The notes below the pieces were generated by a model. That model saw nothing but the letters and a program-made list of their open reading frames with translations. It was not told the DNA's origin and did not search any database. From Seleniivibrio sp. (GTDB taxonomy: Bacteria > Chrysiogenota > Deferribacteres > Deferribacterales > Geovibrionaceae): a DNA stretch of 64,000 nucleotides. This document shows, piece after piece, positions 53,327 through 62,855 of the stretch (positions are counted from its first letter, which is position 1; every line of letters starts with the position of its first letter). The stretch covers positions 62,001 through 126,000 of the forward strand of contig NZ_JAJOIL010000028.1 of assembly GCF_021209385.1 (NCBI RefSeq). Reading direction: 5' to 3'. The position numbers and the translations under genes were made by a program.

Positions 53327-55254
53327 CATTGCCCCTTGTCTTTATTCTCTATAACTATGGGTTCAACAGCCGAGCGTACACAGGGCTCAGGCAGATTGTC
53401 GTCGGCAAATGCCTCTGTGTATGTCCTTTTTGACCTGCATGCGTCACTGGGAAGTACCCCGCTGTAATAATCCACATCTTTTAATACAACACCCGACGGA
53501 ATATTAAAATCAATTTTTTGCCAATCGTTCCACATTCTTTTCTGAAATGCAGTGACTATCGGTGCGGCAAGCCCTCCGCCGGTTCCCTTGTCGCCCATAC
53601 TGCGGTGGTCATCAAAACCGACCCATGCCACAATAGCGTAGGGAGGCGCTATGGCGGCAGTCCAGGCGTCTTTATAATCGTCGGTGGTACCTGTTTTAGC
53701 CGCAGTTCCCGAAATAAGCCCCGCTCCGCGTGCCGTACCTATGCGCGAAACGTCCTGCATTATCCGCAAGACCTGATATGCACTTACGGGCGAAATTATC
53801 TGTTCAGGGGAGCGTTTCACATAATAAAGCGGCTCGCCCTTCATATTTCTGATATTCAAAATAAGCCCGCAATCCTTGCGCACACCGTAATTTCCTATAA
53901 CAGAATAAACCTGTGCAACGTTCTGCACCGTTAGAGGAAATATACCAAGAGGCATAGCGAGATATGGCTTAACGTCATAGTTCATGCCCATAAGCTTCGC
54001 AGTATCCGCCACCTTCTGAAGTTCTGCCAGCATCGCTAGCCTTATGGTTGCGTTATTAAGCGAAAACACAAGACCTTTGCGAAGCGGTATCACACCCATG
54101 TAATAATCCTCAAAATTTGCAGGGTGGTATGGTTTTCCGTGATTCTTGTATTCATAGGGTTTGTCCACTATAAGCTGGTTGGGACGAAACCCGTTATTGA
54201 ATGCCGTTAAATATACCATCGGCTTGAACGTTGAGCCTATCTGCCTTTTCATCTGCATGGTGCGGAATCGGAATCTGTTGTTCGCAGCAAGTGCCTCTAT
54301 GGAACCGTCGTTGAGGTTTACAACCGCCATAACGGCGTTGGCTCCATCAGGCAGAAAAGGCATCCGCTCTGCTATTGCCTCTTTCGCTTTCTCTATGGTA
54401 TCAAGATTCAGACCGGAAGTTATCACAACCTCGCCTGAGGGCTGCACGCCGCGGCGCTCCAACTCTTCCAGTATAAGCGAAGTATATAAAGGATAATTAT
54501 CCGTAAGTTTGTTTATGTTATATTCAACAGGCACCCGCACTGCATCTCTGTAGGATGTTTTTCCCTGTTCTATCATGTACTCTGCAAACTCGCCCGTGCG
54601 CCTTAAAAAGCTCTCCATATCCTCATACGGCAGAACATTCAGAGTAAGAACGCTCATAAGCCAGAGTATCTGAGATTCGTCGGCAAATTCCGAGCTTCTG
54701 TCAAAGTAGAAAAGAGACGCTGACTCAAGTCCCCAAAGGTCACTCTGCATATATGCCGTTTGCAGATATGCATCGTAAATTCCGTTACGACCGTGCATTT
54801 TTAAAAGGTCTGCGGCAGTTTTCCACAGAACCAGTTTATAATGAGTATCGTCGCGGTACATATACGCCGCTCTCTCCGCCTCGTACAGAACAAAGCAGTC
54901 GTCAAGTCCGTCAGCTGGTATCTCATAGGCTTTCAGCAGTTTAAGATCTTCATCGGTTTCCGGTTTTTCGCATTTGAAATAGTTTTTGCCCGCAAACTCC
55001 ATCAGGGTATAGATATCCTGCGGCAGGTTTGCCGGCATATCGTCTGAACGTTCATAAACGTTCTTGTACATCAGAACATTGTCTTTGGAATAGATTGATA
55101 CGGTCTTTGTTTTGCGGTCGTTGTAAAAGATGGCACCCATGTCAGGAGAATACAGTTCGAGCTTCACCCGCTGGTTTTTCGTATACCACCACCAGCCGCC
55201 TGCACCCGCCGCGGCAAGAAAAAGCAGTACAAGAAAAACCTTGAGAAATTTCAT
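53326..55254 (-). CDS. PBP1-like transpeptidase with degenerate glycosyltransferase domain
   Basis: 642 residues with an N-terminal membrane anchor (about 4-24). The transpeptidase half is intact: active-site GSTFKP, SLNN and KTGTTDDYKDAW. The N-terminal half aligns in outline with GT51 (YLQTAYMQSDLWGLESAS corresponds to the usual YLNxxYxGxxxYGIxxA), but the catalytic EDxxFxxHxG motif and the GGSTITQQ motif are not recognisable. It may act as a DD-transpeptidase only. Sits before aroK-aroB, near where mrcA lies in proteobacteria. Overlaps rdgB by 1 bp. Confidence 0.85.
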   Translation of the reverse strand: MKFLKVFLVLLFLAAAGAGGWWWYTKNQRVKLELYSPDMGAIFYNDRKTKTVSIYSKDNVLMYKNVYERSDDMPANLPQDIYTLMEFAGKNYFKCEKPETDEDLKLLKAYEIPADGLDDCFVLYEAERAAYMYRDDTHYKLVLWKTAADLLKMHGRNGIYDAYLQTAYMQSDLWGLESASLFYFDRSSEFADESQILWLMSVLTLNVLPYEDMESFLRRTGEFAEYMIEQGKTSYRDAVRVPVEYNINKLTDNYPLYTSLILEELERRGVQPSGEVVITSGLNLDTIEKAKEAIAERMPFLPDGANAVMAVVNLNDGSIEALAANNRFRFRTMQMKRQIGSTFKPMVYLTAFNNGFRPNQLIVDKPYEYKNHGKPYHPANFEDYYMGVIPLRKGLVFSLNNATIRLAMLAELQKVADTAKLMGMNYDVKPYLAMPLGIFPLTVQNVAQVYSVIGNYGVRKDCGLILNIRNMKGEPLYYVKRSPEQIISPVSAYQVLRIMQDVSRIGTARGAGLISGTAAKTGTTDDYKDAWTAAIAPPYAIVAWVGFDDHRSMGDKGTGGGLAAPIVTAFQKRMWNDWQKIDFNIPSGVVLKDVDYYSGVLPSDACRSKRTYTEAFADDNLPEPCVRSAVEPIVIENKDKGQ

Positions 55255-55844
55255 CAGCTTTCCTGTTTGGAATCCAGATATTCTTTAAGGGATTGAACAG
55301 CCATCTTTCTGTGGCTGATTGCGTTCTTCTCTTCGTCGGTAAGCTCCGCCATGTGTCTTCCGTCCGGCAGAAGGAAAATCACGTCATACCCGAAACCGCC
55401 TTCTCCCTTGTATTCTCTGGCAACGGCACCCTGACACATACCGCCGAAGGTTCGCTCAACGATACCGTCAACAGCCAGAGCTATCACACAGATATAGCTT
55501 GCACTCCGCGCCTCATCGGGAACCCGTTCCATAACGGCAAGCAGTTTGCGGTTATTATCGTCGTCGGTGGCGTTAAGACCTGCAAACCGTGCGCTGTATA
55601 CACCAGGCGCACCCTCCAGAGCGTCAACGGAGATGCCTGAATCGTCCGCTATGACATATCCGTCAATAAGCTTTGAAAGTGCCTTGGCTTTTATGGATGC
55701 GTTCTGGAGAAAGGTGTTGCCCGTCTCCTCAACGTCCATGTCTTTTTCTATATAGTCATATGCGCTAACAACCTCAACGCCTTCCAGTATCTGCGCTATC
55801 TCTTTGAGTTTGTGTTGATTTTTCGTTGCAACGTAAAGTCTCAT
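55254..55844 (-). CDS. rdgB: XTP/dITP pyrophosphatase RdgB (HAM1)
   Basis: 196 residues. N-terminal [15 protein letters not shown], catalytic region [20 protein letters not shown] and [16 protein letters not shown], then [14 protein letters not shown]. Removes non-canonical purine nucleotides. ATGA overlap with rph, a common pairing. Confidence 0.97.
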   Translation of the reverse strand: MRLYVATKNQHKLKEIAQILEGVEVVSAYDYIEKDMDVEETGNTFLQNASIKAKALSKLIDGYVIADDSGISVDALEGAPGVYSARFAGLNATDDDNNRKLLAVMERVPDEARSASYICVIALAVDGIVERTFGGMCQGAVAREYKGEGGFGYDVIFLLPDGRHMAELTDEEKNAISHRKMAVQSLKEYLDSKQES

Positions 55845-56557
55845 TCAATCCCCAGAAGTCTTTTCTGCGCCGCGAGCAGGTTCTTTATGCCCATGATGCC
55901 CAGATCGAGCATCCTGTCCAGCCCTTCGCGCGAAAATGCTGCACCTTCGGCACAGCCCTGAATCTCTATAATGTCCGTTCCGTTCTTCATAACCAGATTA
56001 AGGTCAACGTCCGCACTGCTGTCTTCGGTATATTGCAGATCCAGCAGATATTCACCGTCAACTATGCCCACGCTCACAGCACCGACGAAATCCTTTACGG
56101 GATTTTCGGTCAGCACTCCGCGTTCGACCATCCTCTGCGCGGCTATATAAAGTGCGCAGAAACCGCCGGTTATGGCGGCAGTTCTGGTTCCGCCGTCTGC
56201 CTGTATAACATCGCAGTCTATTATTATTGTATTCTCACCAAGTTTTTCAAAATCAACAGCCGCCCGCAGACTTCTGCCCACCAGACGGGATATTTCCATG
56301 GTGCGCCCGTCCTCTTTTCCACGCTTGGATTCGCGCTGGTTGCGGGTGTTTGTGGCTCTGGGGAGCATGGCGTATTCAGCCGTCACCCATCCCTTTCCGC
56401 TGTCTTTCAGGAAAGGCGGCACTCCCTGTGTGAAGCTCGCATTGCAGATAACTTTTGTATTGCCGAATTCGCAGAGCACGGAACCTTCGGGGTGCATAAC
56501 GTAATCTCTTGTGAGTATCACAGGTCTCATTCTGTCGGCGGGTCTGTCTGTTCTCAT
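55841..56557 (-). CDS. rph: Ribonuclease PH
   Basis: 238 residues. N-terminal [36 protein letters not shown] and phosphorolysis loop [15 protein letters not shown] are intact; C-terminal [17 protein letters not shown] is typical. Trims the 3' ends of tRNA precursors, which matters here because tRNA genes of the Lys-Asp operon lack encoded CCA. Confidence 0.97.
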   Translation of the reverse strand: MRTDRPADRMRPVILTRDYVMHPEGSVLCEFGNTKVICNASFTQGVPPFLKDSGKGWVTAEYAMLPRATNTRNQRESKRGKEDGRTMEISRLVGRSLRAAVDFEKLGENTIIIDCDVIQADGGTRTAAITGGFCALYIAAQRMVERGVLTENPVKDFVGAVSVGIVDGEYLLDLQYTEDSSADVDLNLVMKNGTDIIEIQGCAEGAAFSREGLDRMLDLGIMGIKNLLAAQKRLLGIE

Positions 56558-56564
56558 TATATTC

Positions 56565-57362
56565 CTATTCGCTTATGATAAGTGCGTTGGGATACGTCTG
56601 GGATTTTTCGTCCTTAAACGCCATCGCGTCATTGCGGTTTGTAAAACCGATGACCCGCACTCTGAAATATTCGTTTCCGTTGATTATAGCAGGTTCAATG
56701 ATGGCGTTGGGTATACCGCCCGCCACCTCTTCCGCGTTCTGACGTATTGAGAATGAAGCAAGCTGAACGGAGAAATTACCGAATTCAGGTTCGTCCGTTT
56801 CCTCTTCACCGTTGAGAAGGGTTATCTCAACCTTTGTAAGCCCCTTGCCCACCAGTTCAAGCTCGCTTGCCGCGGCATATGAAAGGTCAATTATTCTGCC
56901 CGGCACATGGGGTCCTCTGTCGTTAATGCGCACAACAACGGATTTACCCGTCTCTGCGCAGTCAACACGCACCAGACTGCCAAGCGGGAGCTGTTTATGC
57001 GCCGCAGTTTTGTCAAACATATTATATCTTTCGCCGCTGGATGTCTTTTTACCGTGATCGTCTTTGCCGTACCATGATGCAAGTCCCTTCTGCTTGAAAC
57101 TTTCCACTGATTTCATACGATAATAGGTTATCCCGCGAACGGTGTAAGGTCTGTCATAGACCGCGCCCAGCATTTCGGCTCCTGCCGGAGTGCGGGCATC
57201 TGCGATTGCAACTGTTTTGTCTGTTTCCGTTTTCGGCTGTTCTGTCTGCGCTGTTTCGTCCTCTGCATATGCAAAGACGCCTGTCATCAGAACAAGGCTA
57301 AGTATTATTATTTTCCATGTAAATCTGTTCAAGCTGTTGTTTCCCCTCTTCAATGTTTTCAT
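56565..57362 (-). CDS. rlpA: RlpA-like septal ring lytic transglycosylase with SPOR domain
   Basis: About 265 residues from ATG 57362; a TTG at 57332, 11 nt behind AGAGGGG, is an equally good start. Signal peptide or anchor ([16 protein letters not shown]), then the double-psi beta-barrel ([38 protein letters not shown]) and a C-terminal SPOR domain ([20 protein letters not shown]). Cleaves or binds denuded glycan strands at the septum. The 5' end overlaps mnmH by 65 bp. Confidence 0.87.
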   Translation of the reverse strand: MKTLKRGNNSLNRFTWKIIILSLVLMTGVFAYAEDETAQTEQPKTETDKTVAIADARTPAGAEMLGAVYDRPYTVRGITYYRMKSVESFKQKGLASWYGKDDHGKKTSSGERYNMFDKTAAHKQLPLGSLVRVDCAETGKSVVVRINDRGPHVPGRIIDLSYAAASELELVGKGLTKVEITLLNGEEETDEPEFGNFSVQLASFSIRQNAEEVAGGIPNAIIEPAIINGNEYFRVRVIGFTNRNDAMAFKDEKSQTYPNALIISE

Positions 57363-58341
57363 ACCTGATAATATAATCGGGTCTGTCGGGTATTGACCGC
57401 ATGTAAAGCGGGTCGTAGTACGACTCAAGCAGAATCTTCGTAAAGCTTTCGTAGTCACCTGCGTCCAGAAGTTTCGCCAGTTCGCCTGCTTTTGCGTTTC
57501 CGATATACTTTTTCAGGCGAGATAATGAACGCAGTATCTCATCTTTATACAGTTCAGGCTTGTAATTGTCCACCGTAAAGCTTATGCGGGCATCCAGAGG
57601 CACCTCTGCAACGACGCTCACACCGCTTTTCATTCTGCTGAAAAGACTTTTAGGAACAGAGACTTTACCTATCTTCATGCTCTCGCCTTCAACAAGGTAA
57701 GCGCCCTCTTTTTCCCTGTATAATTTATACCATATTTTTGTTTCAAAATTTTTCTGGGTTACGTTCTGATACTCCGGTTCGTCCACTTCGCCGAAGCTGG
57801 AACCCTTGTGAGCAGCCGCTTTCTCAAGATCCAGCACCCTGACGTTTCCATCAAGCTGTCTGAGAATCGCCGTTTTTCCGCAACCCGTAGGTCCATACAG
57901 ATTTATGAAAGAATAATCGGGTGAAAAGTTCTGAAAAAATGAATTAACGTGATTTCGGAAAGATTTATATCCACCTTCAATACGGGAGACATCCAGTCCG
58001 GCAAGCTTTAAAAGCCCAGCGGTGCTGGCGCTTCTAAGTCCGCCCCGCCAGCAGAAAACAACCGTAAGCCGCTTGTCCTTGATATCCAGAAAACTTCTTA
58101 TAAGCTGAGGAAGTTTAGGACTGACCAGATCCACACCGAGAAGCCGTGCCTCTTTCGGTCCGATCTGCACATAGCAGGTTCCTACCTTCGCCCGCTCTTC
58201 ATTGTTCAGCAGCGGAATATTCACGGAAGTCGGGATGGTGTCTTCAATAAATTCACCCTCGGAGCGCACGTCAATAAGGTTGAAATGCTCTATCCCGCGC
58301 TCCAGAATGTGTTTCAAAGAGAGTTCGGCAGCTACGCTCAC
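57298..58341 (-). CDS. mnmH: tRNA 2-selenouridine synthase MnmH (SelU)
   Basis: 347 residues: N-terminal rhodanese domain (1-130) with active-site Cys in FCWRGGLRSAS, and a C-terminal P-loop domain with Walker A YGPTGCGKTAILR. Converts 2-thiouridine at wobble position 34 of Lys/Glu/Gln tRNAs to 2-selenouridine using selenophosphate, so selD is expected elsewhere. The Lys and Glu tRNAs of this window (TTT, TTC) are substrates of the known enzyme. Overlaps the LysR gene (ATGA). Confidence 0.93.
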   Translation of the reverse strand: MSVAAELSLKHILERGIEHFNLIDVRSEGEFIEDTIPTSVNIPLLNNEERAKVGTCYVQIGPKEARLLGVDLVSPKLPQLIRSFLDIKDKRLTVVFCWRGGLRSASTAGLLKLAGLDVSRIEGGYKSFRNHVNSFFQNFSPDYSFINLYGPTGCGKTAILRQLDGNVRVLDLEKAAAHKGSSFGEVDEPEYQNVTQKNFETKIWYKLYREKEGAYLVEGESMKIGKVSVPKSLFSRMKSGVSVVAEVPLDARISFTVDNYKPELYKDEILRSLSRLKKYIGNAKAGELAKLLDAGDYESFTKILLESYYDPLYMRSIPDRPDYIIRYENIEEGKQQLEQIYMENNNT

Positions 58342-59225
58342 TTAAACTTTAAGAGTGTATCTATGTAATGCTTAAGCAGTTTTTTGTTCGTTCTGTTCTT
58401 GCTGTAAACAACATAGACCTCTTTCTCCACAACAAGGTCTGTAACCGGAATGGCTTTGATACTGCCGTCGCACTCGTCGGTGAGAGCCATTTCCGACATA
58501 AAAGCTATGCCAAGCTCTTTTTTAACGGCATTTTTTATTGAAAAAGTTGAGCTTAAAACCGCCACTATGTTAAGGCTTTCAAAATCATACCCTTTCTGCT
58601 TGAACCCGTGTTCAACGGAGGCACGCGTACCGGAGCCTATTTCGCGGGTGATGAATTCCTCTGCGAGTATCTCTTCAATGAAAACGCTTCCTCTGGTGTA
58701 AAACTTATGATTCTTATGCACGATGAGAACTATCTTGTCTTTTGTAAGAACTTTATATTCAAGATCCTTTTTGGGTATTTTCCTTGCGACAACCGCCAAA
58801 TCAAGTATACCGTCGGAAAGTCTCTGAATTATTGTCTGGGTGCCTGCGTTGTCTATATTGAAGAATGTCTTGGGATAGTCCTCTTTGAATTTTTTAATAA
58901 CTTCGGGAAGTATAAATTCTGCGGCAACTGTGCTGTACCCGATATGAAGGTTCCCGCTCACTTCGTTCAGAAACTCTTTAACAGCTTCCTGTGACCTCTC
59001 TCGAAGGTCGAGTATGTCAACAGCATATGGGAAAAATATCTGACCGACCTCTGTGAGAACAACCTCTTTTGAAAGTCTGTCGAAAAGCTTAACGCCAAGC
59101 TGTTCCTCAAGAGTGCTGATATGTGTGGATATGGTGGGCTGGCTCAAAAGAAGTTTTTCGGCAGCGCGTGAAAATGACTTATATTTTGCGACAAAAACGA
59201 ATGCTTCAATCTGTTTAAAATCCAT
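58338..59225 (-). CDS. LysR-family regulator, probably selenium-metabolism associated
   Basis: 295 residues: N-terminal winged helix (FVFVAKYKSFSRAAEKLLLS then QPTISTHISTLEEQLG) and a periplasmic-binding-like effector domain (about 90-290). It is translationally coupled to mnmH by an ATGA overlap, as in the LysR subfamily associated with selenium genes. Ligand and targets unknown. An AT-rich 91-bp promoter region precedes it. Confidence 0.85.
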   Translation of the reverse strand: MDFKQIEAFVFVAKYKSFSRAAEKLLLSQPTISTHISTLEEQLGVKLFDRLSKEVVLTEVGQIFFPYAVDILDLRERSQEAVKEFLNEVSGNLHIGYSTVAAEFILPEVIKKFKEDYPKTFFNIDNAGTQTIIQRLSDGILDLAVVARKIPKKDLEYKVLTKDKIVLIVHKNHKFYTRGSVFIEEILAEEFITREIGSGTRASVEHGFKQKGYDFESLNIVAVLSSTFSIKNAVKKELGIAFMSEMALTDECDGSIKAIPVTDLVVEKEVYVVYSKNRTNKKLLKHYIDTLLKFK

Positions 59226-59316
59226 ATCCTTCTCCCTCTCTTTTCAATATAGGTTGAAAATACCATAAACATAGAAAAAATCAATAGCGAAAAGTTTATA
59301 TGACCATAACACAGCA

Positions 59317-60957
59317 CTATTTACCGATTATACACCCGCCTTCTGCTTTGTACACAGCAATAAACGGGTAGTTACGATATATTCGCTTGAAACACCCTAT
59401 ATCGGAACTGCCAATAATAAACGTTTTTCCAAAAATTGAATTTTCTGTTCTATTGTTAAAAACTGAAAAATACGCTCCATTTCTATGTAATTTTAATCCC
59501 GAATCGGAATTATGTTCAATATTCGTAAAATTCAGTCCATCGGATGAAAAATAGCCATGACTGCCCCCTTTGAAAGGCACTTCCTCTGTTAACACCAGCC
59601 AGACATCCTTTCCGCCGCCAATGGTTTTAAGAAGCATTCTGTCAGGTTTCGCTGACGCCAGAAGCATCTGCGACATATGCCAGCCGTCTTTGAACTGCGA
59701 TGTTCCGTCTGCGGCGGCACGCACCCCTTTCAGATATTCCAGAACAAATCCGTTATCCCATTGAGTTACAACATCCGCACCATTAGGTATATCAAGCTTT
59801 GCAAATTCCTGAAAAACCTCTTTCATCACATATGGCGCCGGTATGAAATACACGGCGGAAACGGCTAAAGAAAAAAGAAAAACGGCAGACATTGAAAGCG
59901 CTTCGCCAAGCCGCCCCACACGCCTGAAAACATATGAGAACAGAACACCGAAACCGATACCTGCGAAAATTCCCAGATACATTCCGAAGCGCTGACCTTT
60001 GAAAAACATCAGACACCCAAGCAGAAACAGCGGCAGAAGAAGATACGTCCGGCGGATCGTAATAATGAAAATCACAAGACCCGCCAGTGCCGAATAACCG
60101 TCGCGGGTGATCAGTCTCATACTTTCCCAGAAGTTTTTTATGCCGAGTTCTGCCACATCCGCAGGATAAGATCTTCCGGAATCAGTCAAAAAGCTGAACA
60201 CCCCCTTAAAAGCATAAAGAAGCTGAACTGGTGAACAAAAAATCACAAATACAGCAATTGAATAGAGAATCAATTTTTTATTTTTGCACACAATTAACAG
60301 GTGCAGTGCGAGCATAACCAGCCAGACCAGAGCAAATCCGGCATGAGCATACCACCTGTAGTGAAGCCAGCAGAAAAAACCAGCCAGCGCAGAATAAAGC
60401 AGAGTTTTCCCCCGCCCCGCCAACCAGATGAACAATATTATCATCAGCGGGAAGAAAAGATTAAGCATATCTGTATCAGGCTGAAAAGCCGTAGTCCGCT
60501 CCAGATACGCCATACAAAGTCCGCCCGTGACAGCACCGCCTATCGCCGCCGACGGCATCCCGTTCAGATACAGAAATATCCCCAAAGGAAAAACGAACAG
60601 ACCTGAAAGAAAGACAGTAAGCAGACTTGACGCTGTCTCCATATCAAGACCTGCAACGGAGGCTGCTTTTTCAATAAGCAGGCTTATTACAGGAGTGAAC
60701 GGAAATGGTGTACCTGTCGACAGCGGATCTTTGCCGCTGACAAAGGTACCGTTTGCGATCTCCTTCCCATAGCGAAGCCATCTGTATCCGTCGTTTGACA
60801 CCAGAATGACATGTCCGGCGGCATGGTGGTACACACTGTTGATAATGTCCGTATGCTGGCGGTATCTTACGGCTGTATTTGCCAGATATGCCATAACCAG
60901 CAGAAGGACAAAAAAAAGGACACCGGTTTTGCGGTGTCCCTTTTCATATTCAGGCAT
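59317..60957 (-). CDS. STT3/PglB-like oligosaccharyltransferase-type membrane protein
   Basis: 546 residues with about 11-13 membrane helices and a C-terminal soluble domain. N-terminal loop DGYRWLRYGKEIANG, the loop ERTTAFQPDTDMLN (like the metal-binding DxD loop of STT3) and VVTQWDNGFVLEY at the position of WWDYG, followed by GVRAAADGTSQ. This pattern matches STT3/PglB, which moves lipid-linked glycans to Asn. The first Trp of WWD is Gln here. N-glycosylation is inferred; no other pgl genes adjoin. Overlaps pepA by 8 bp. Confidence 0.72.
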   Translation of the reverse strand: MPEYEKGHRKTGVLFFVLLLVMAYLANTAVRYRQHTDIINSVYHHAAGHVILVSNDGYRWLRYGKEIANGTFVSGKDPLSTGTPFPFTPVISLLIEKAASVAGLDMETASSLLTVFLSGLFVFPLGIFLYLNGMPSAAIGGAVTGGLCMAYLERTTAFQPDTDMLNLFFPLMIILFIWLAGRGKTLLYSALAGFFCWLHYRWYAHAGFALVWLVMLALHLLIVCKNKKLILYSIAVFVIFCSPVQLLYAFKGVFSFLTDSGRSYPADVAELGIKNFWESMRLITRDGYSALAGLVIFIITIRRTYLLLPLFLLGCLMFFKGQRFGMYLGIFAGIGFGVLFSYVFRRVGRLGEALSMSAVFLFSLAVSAVYFIPAPYVMKEVFQEFAKLDIPNGADVVTQWDNGFVLEYLKGVRAAADGTSQFKDGWHMSQMLLASAKPDRMLLKTIGGGKDVWLVLTEEVPFKGGSHGYFSSDGLNFTNIEHNSDSGLKLHRNGAYFSVFNNRTENSIFGKTFIIGSSDIGCFKRIYRNYPFIAVYKAEGGCIIGK

Positions 60958-62449
60958 TTTCTGAGTAATGTACTTTTATAAACTTATTCAAAAGTCTTAT
61001 GCCGAAACCTGTGGCATATTTTCCGAATATCGGGTGATCCTCCTCAATGTATGAGGGACCCGCGATATCAAGGTGAATCCATGGCCAGTTGTCCACGAAC
61101 TCCTGCAAAAACAGTCCGGCAATGACAGAACCCGCCTCGCCCTTCTGTTTCGCAATGTTGCGCAGGTCTGCGATATCGCTTTTGACGCGTTTCTGGTATG
61201 ACTCAAGCAGCGGCAGTTCCCAGATATCTTCCGCAACATCGTATGAAATGTCCGTGATGTTTTTCGCGAGGAACTTTCTGTTTGAGAAAAGTCCGGCGCA
61301 ATGTTTACCGAGAGCAACAATACAGGCGCCTGTGAGCGTCGCCACGTCGATTATCACTTCAGGGTCGGACTGAGTGGCGGTATAAAGCGCGTCGGCAAGT
61401 ATAAGCCTGCCCTCCGCGTCGGTATTGAGTATCTCAACGGTTTTACCCATGGCGCTTGTAAGTATATCGCCGGGTTTATATGCGCTTGTTCCGATGATGT
61501 TTTCAACCATTGGGATATATGTTTTGATGTTAACCTTAAGTCCTGTTTCTGCAGCTGTTTTGGTGACCGCAAAAACAGTTGCCGCGCCCGCCATATCGGT
61601 TTTCATGTCCTCAATGGAGCCGGTAGGTTTCAGGTTGCTTCCGCCGGAATCAAAAGTCACTCCCTTGCCCACAAGAGCAACGTGCTTCTCGCTTTGCGGA
61701 TTTCCGTTATATTCCATCATGACCATTCTTGGAGGATAACAACTTCCTTTGCCCACTGCGTAAACCATGGGGAAACGCTCTTTAAGCTCATCCATATTGT
61801 CGATAACAGTTATCTTAAGCCCTTCTGTGGCTGATTCTTTAATCTTTTCAGCAAAAATCTCCGGAGTAAGATCTGCGGGGGGAGTGTTCACAAGATCTTT
61901 TGCCAGATAGATGTTATCGAACTGAACGTTCAGGTTTGCGGCGTTGTCGTCCATCGCGCGTTTAAGTTTCGCATAGGAAGTAATGACCTCAACCTCGTCA
62001 AACTGCCAGTTCTTTTCCTGTTTTGTTTTATAAGCTTCATAGCTGTACTGACCGAAAAAGAAACCGTCCAGAAACGCAGCGGAATACTGCGGGTCTTTTT
62101 TGTCCATATAAACGTCTTCAAACGCTATCATGGAAAACGAAGATATTCTGTCTTTTTTCAAGAGTTTAGCGAACGACGCACCAAGCTCCATGTAATATCT
62201 GAGATCCTGCGGATCCTTGGAAATATTTACCAGATATATCTTTTTAAGTTTTCTGCCTATCTCCACATAAAAAGCGGAGAACTCCTTTTCATCATATGAA
62301 AAGTAGTCCGAACCTATCATCTCGTTGATCGCGTCTTCTATTTTTTTCCCAGTAAGGGACTTGAGCGGGCGCATGTTACGGTAAACGGGAATGAGTATCG
62401 CGTCTTTTTTGGAATTGAGCGCTGTTTTCTTTCTGCATGATATTTTCAT
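60950..62449 (-). CDS. pepA: Leucyl aminopeptidase (M17)
   Basis: About 499 residues from ATG 62449, with AGAGG 9 nt upstream; a longer frame to 62530 has no support. Metal-binding GKGVTFDSGGSNLKPTG, DMAGAATV and the signature NTDAEGRLILADALY are present. N-terminal macro-like domain 1-170. Cytoplasmic Mn/Zn peptidase. Confidence 0.95.
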   Translation of the reverse strand: MKISCRKKTALNSKKDAILIPVYRNMRPLKSLTGKKIEDAINEMIGSDYFSYDEKEFSAFYVEIGRKLKKIYLVNISKDPQDLRYYMELGASFAKLLKKDRISSFSMIAFEDVYMDKKDPQYSAAFLDGFFFGQYSYEAYKTKQEKNWQFDEVEVITSYAKLKRAMDDNAANLNVQFDNIYLAKDLVNTPPADLTPEIFAEKIKESATEGLKITVIDNMDELKERFPMVYAVGKGSCYPPRMVMMEYNGNPQSEKHVALVGKGVTFDSGGSNLKPTGSIEDMKTDMAGAATVFAVTKTAAETGLKVNIKTYIPMVENIIGTSAYKPGDILTSAMGKTVEILNTDAEGRLILADALYTATQSDPEVIIDVATLTGACIVALGKHCAGLFSNRKFLAKNITDISYDVAEDIWELPLLESYQKRVKSDIADLRNIAKQKGEAGSVIAGLFLQEFVDNWPWIHLDIAGPSYIEEDHPIFGKYATGFGIRLLNKFIKVHYSENA

Positions 62450-62671
62450 GACAACTAACCTCTGGAACCTTTTTATATGTACACATATTAAGCAGCTTTT
62501 TGCGCATAAATTCAAGTGCAAAACAGCCAATATGAGTATTTTTATCCTTTATTTTTAACCGTTTTAGTGATGTTTTCACTCAATTTCATTCGTAAAGCCT
62601 CTTTCAGAGACCATTTCCATATTGCGGATACTGTCCGTAAAAATAAATTTAAAATAAATTCAAATTCATCA

Positions 62672-62700
62672 TTGACACATTATAGTAAAACTGGTAATCT
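62672..62700 (+). promoter_or_regulatory. Promoter of initiator tRNA gene
   Basis: TTGACA (62672..62677), 17-bp spacer and TAATCT (62695..62700) with an extended TGG ahead of the -10. It lies 13 bp before the tRNA 5' end. Confidence 0.7.
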
Positions 62701-62713
62701 TCGTTTCCCTTGA

Positions 62714-62790
<77 letters not shown>

Positions 62791-62799
62791 AAAAACAAT

Positions 62800-62823
62800 G
62801 CCCACCTTTGGTGGGCTTTTTGT
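62800..62823 (+). terminator. Terminator of tRNA-fMet
   Basis: GCCCACC-TTT-GGTGGGC followed by TTTTTGTTTT, 10 nt after the tRNA. Confidence 0.9.
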
Positions 62824-62855
62824 TTTGGTGATTGACATTATAACGGGGGTTGATG

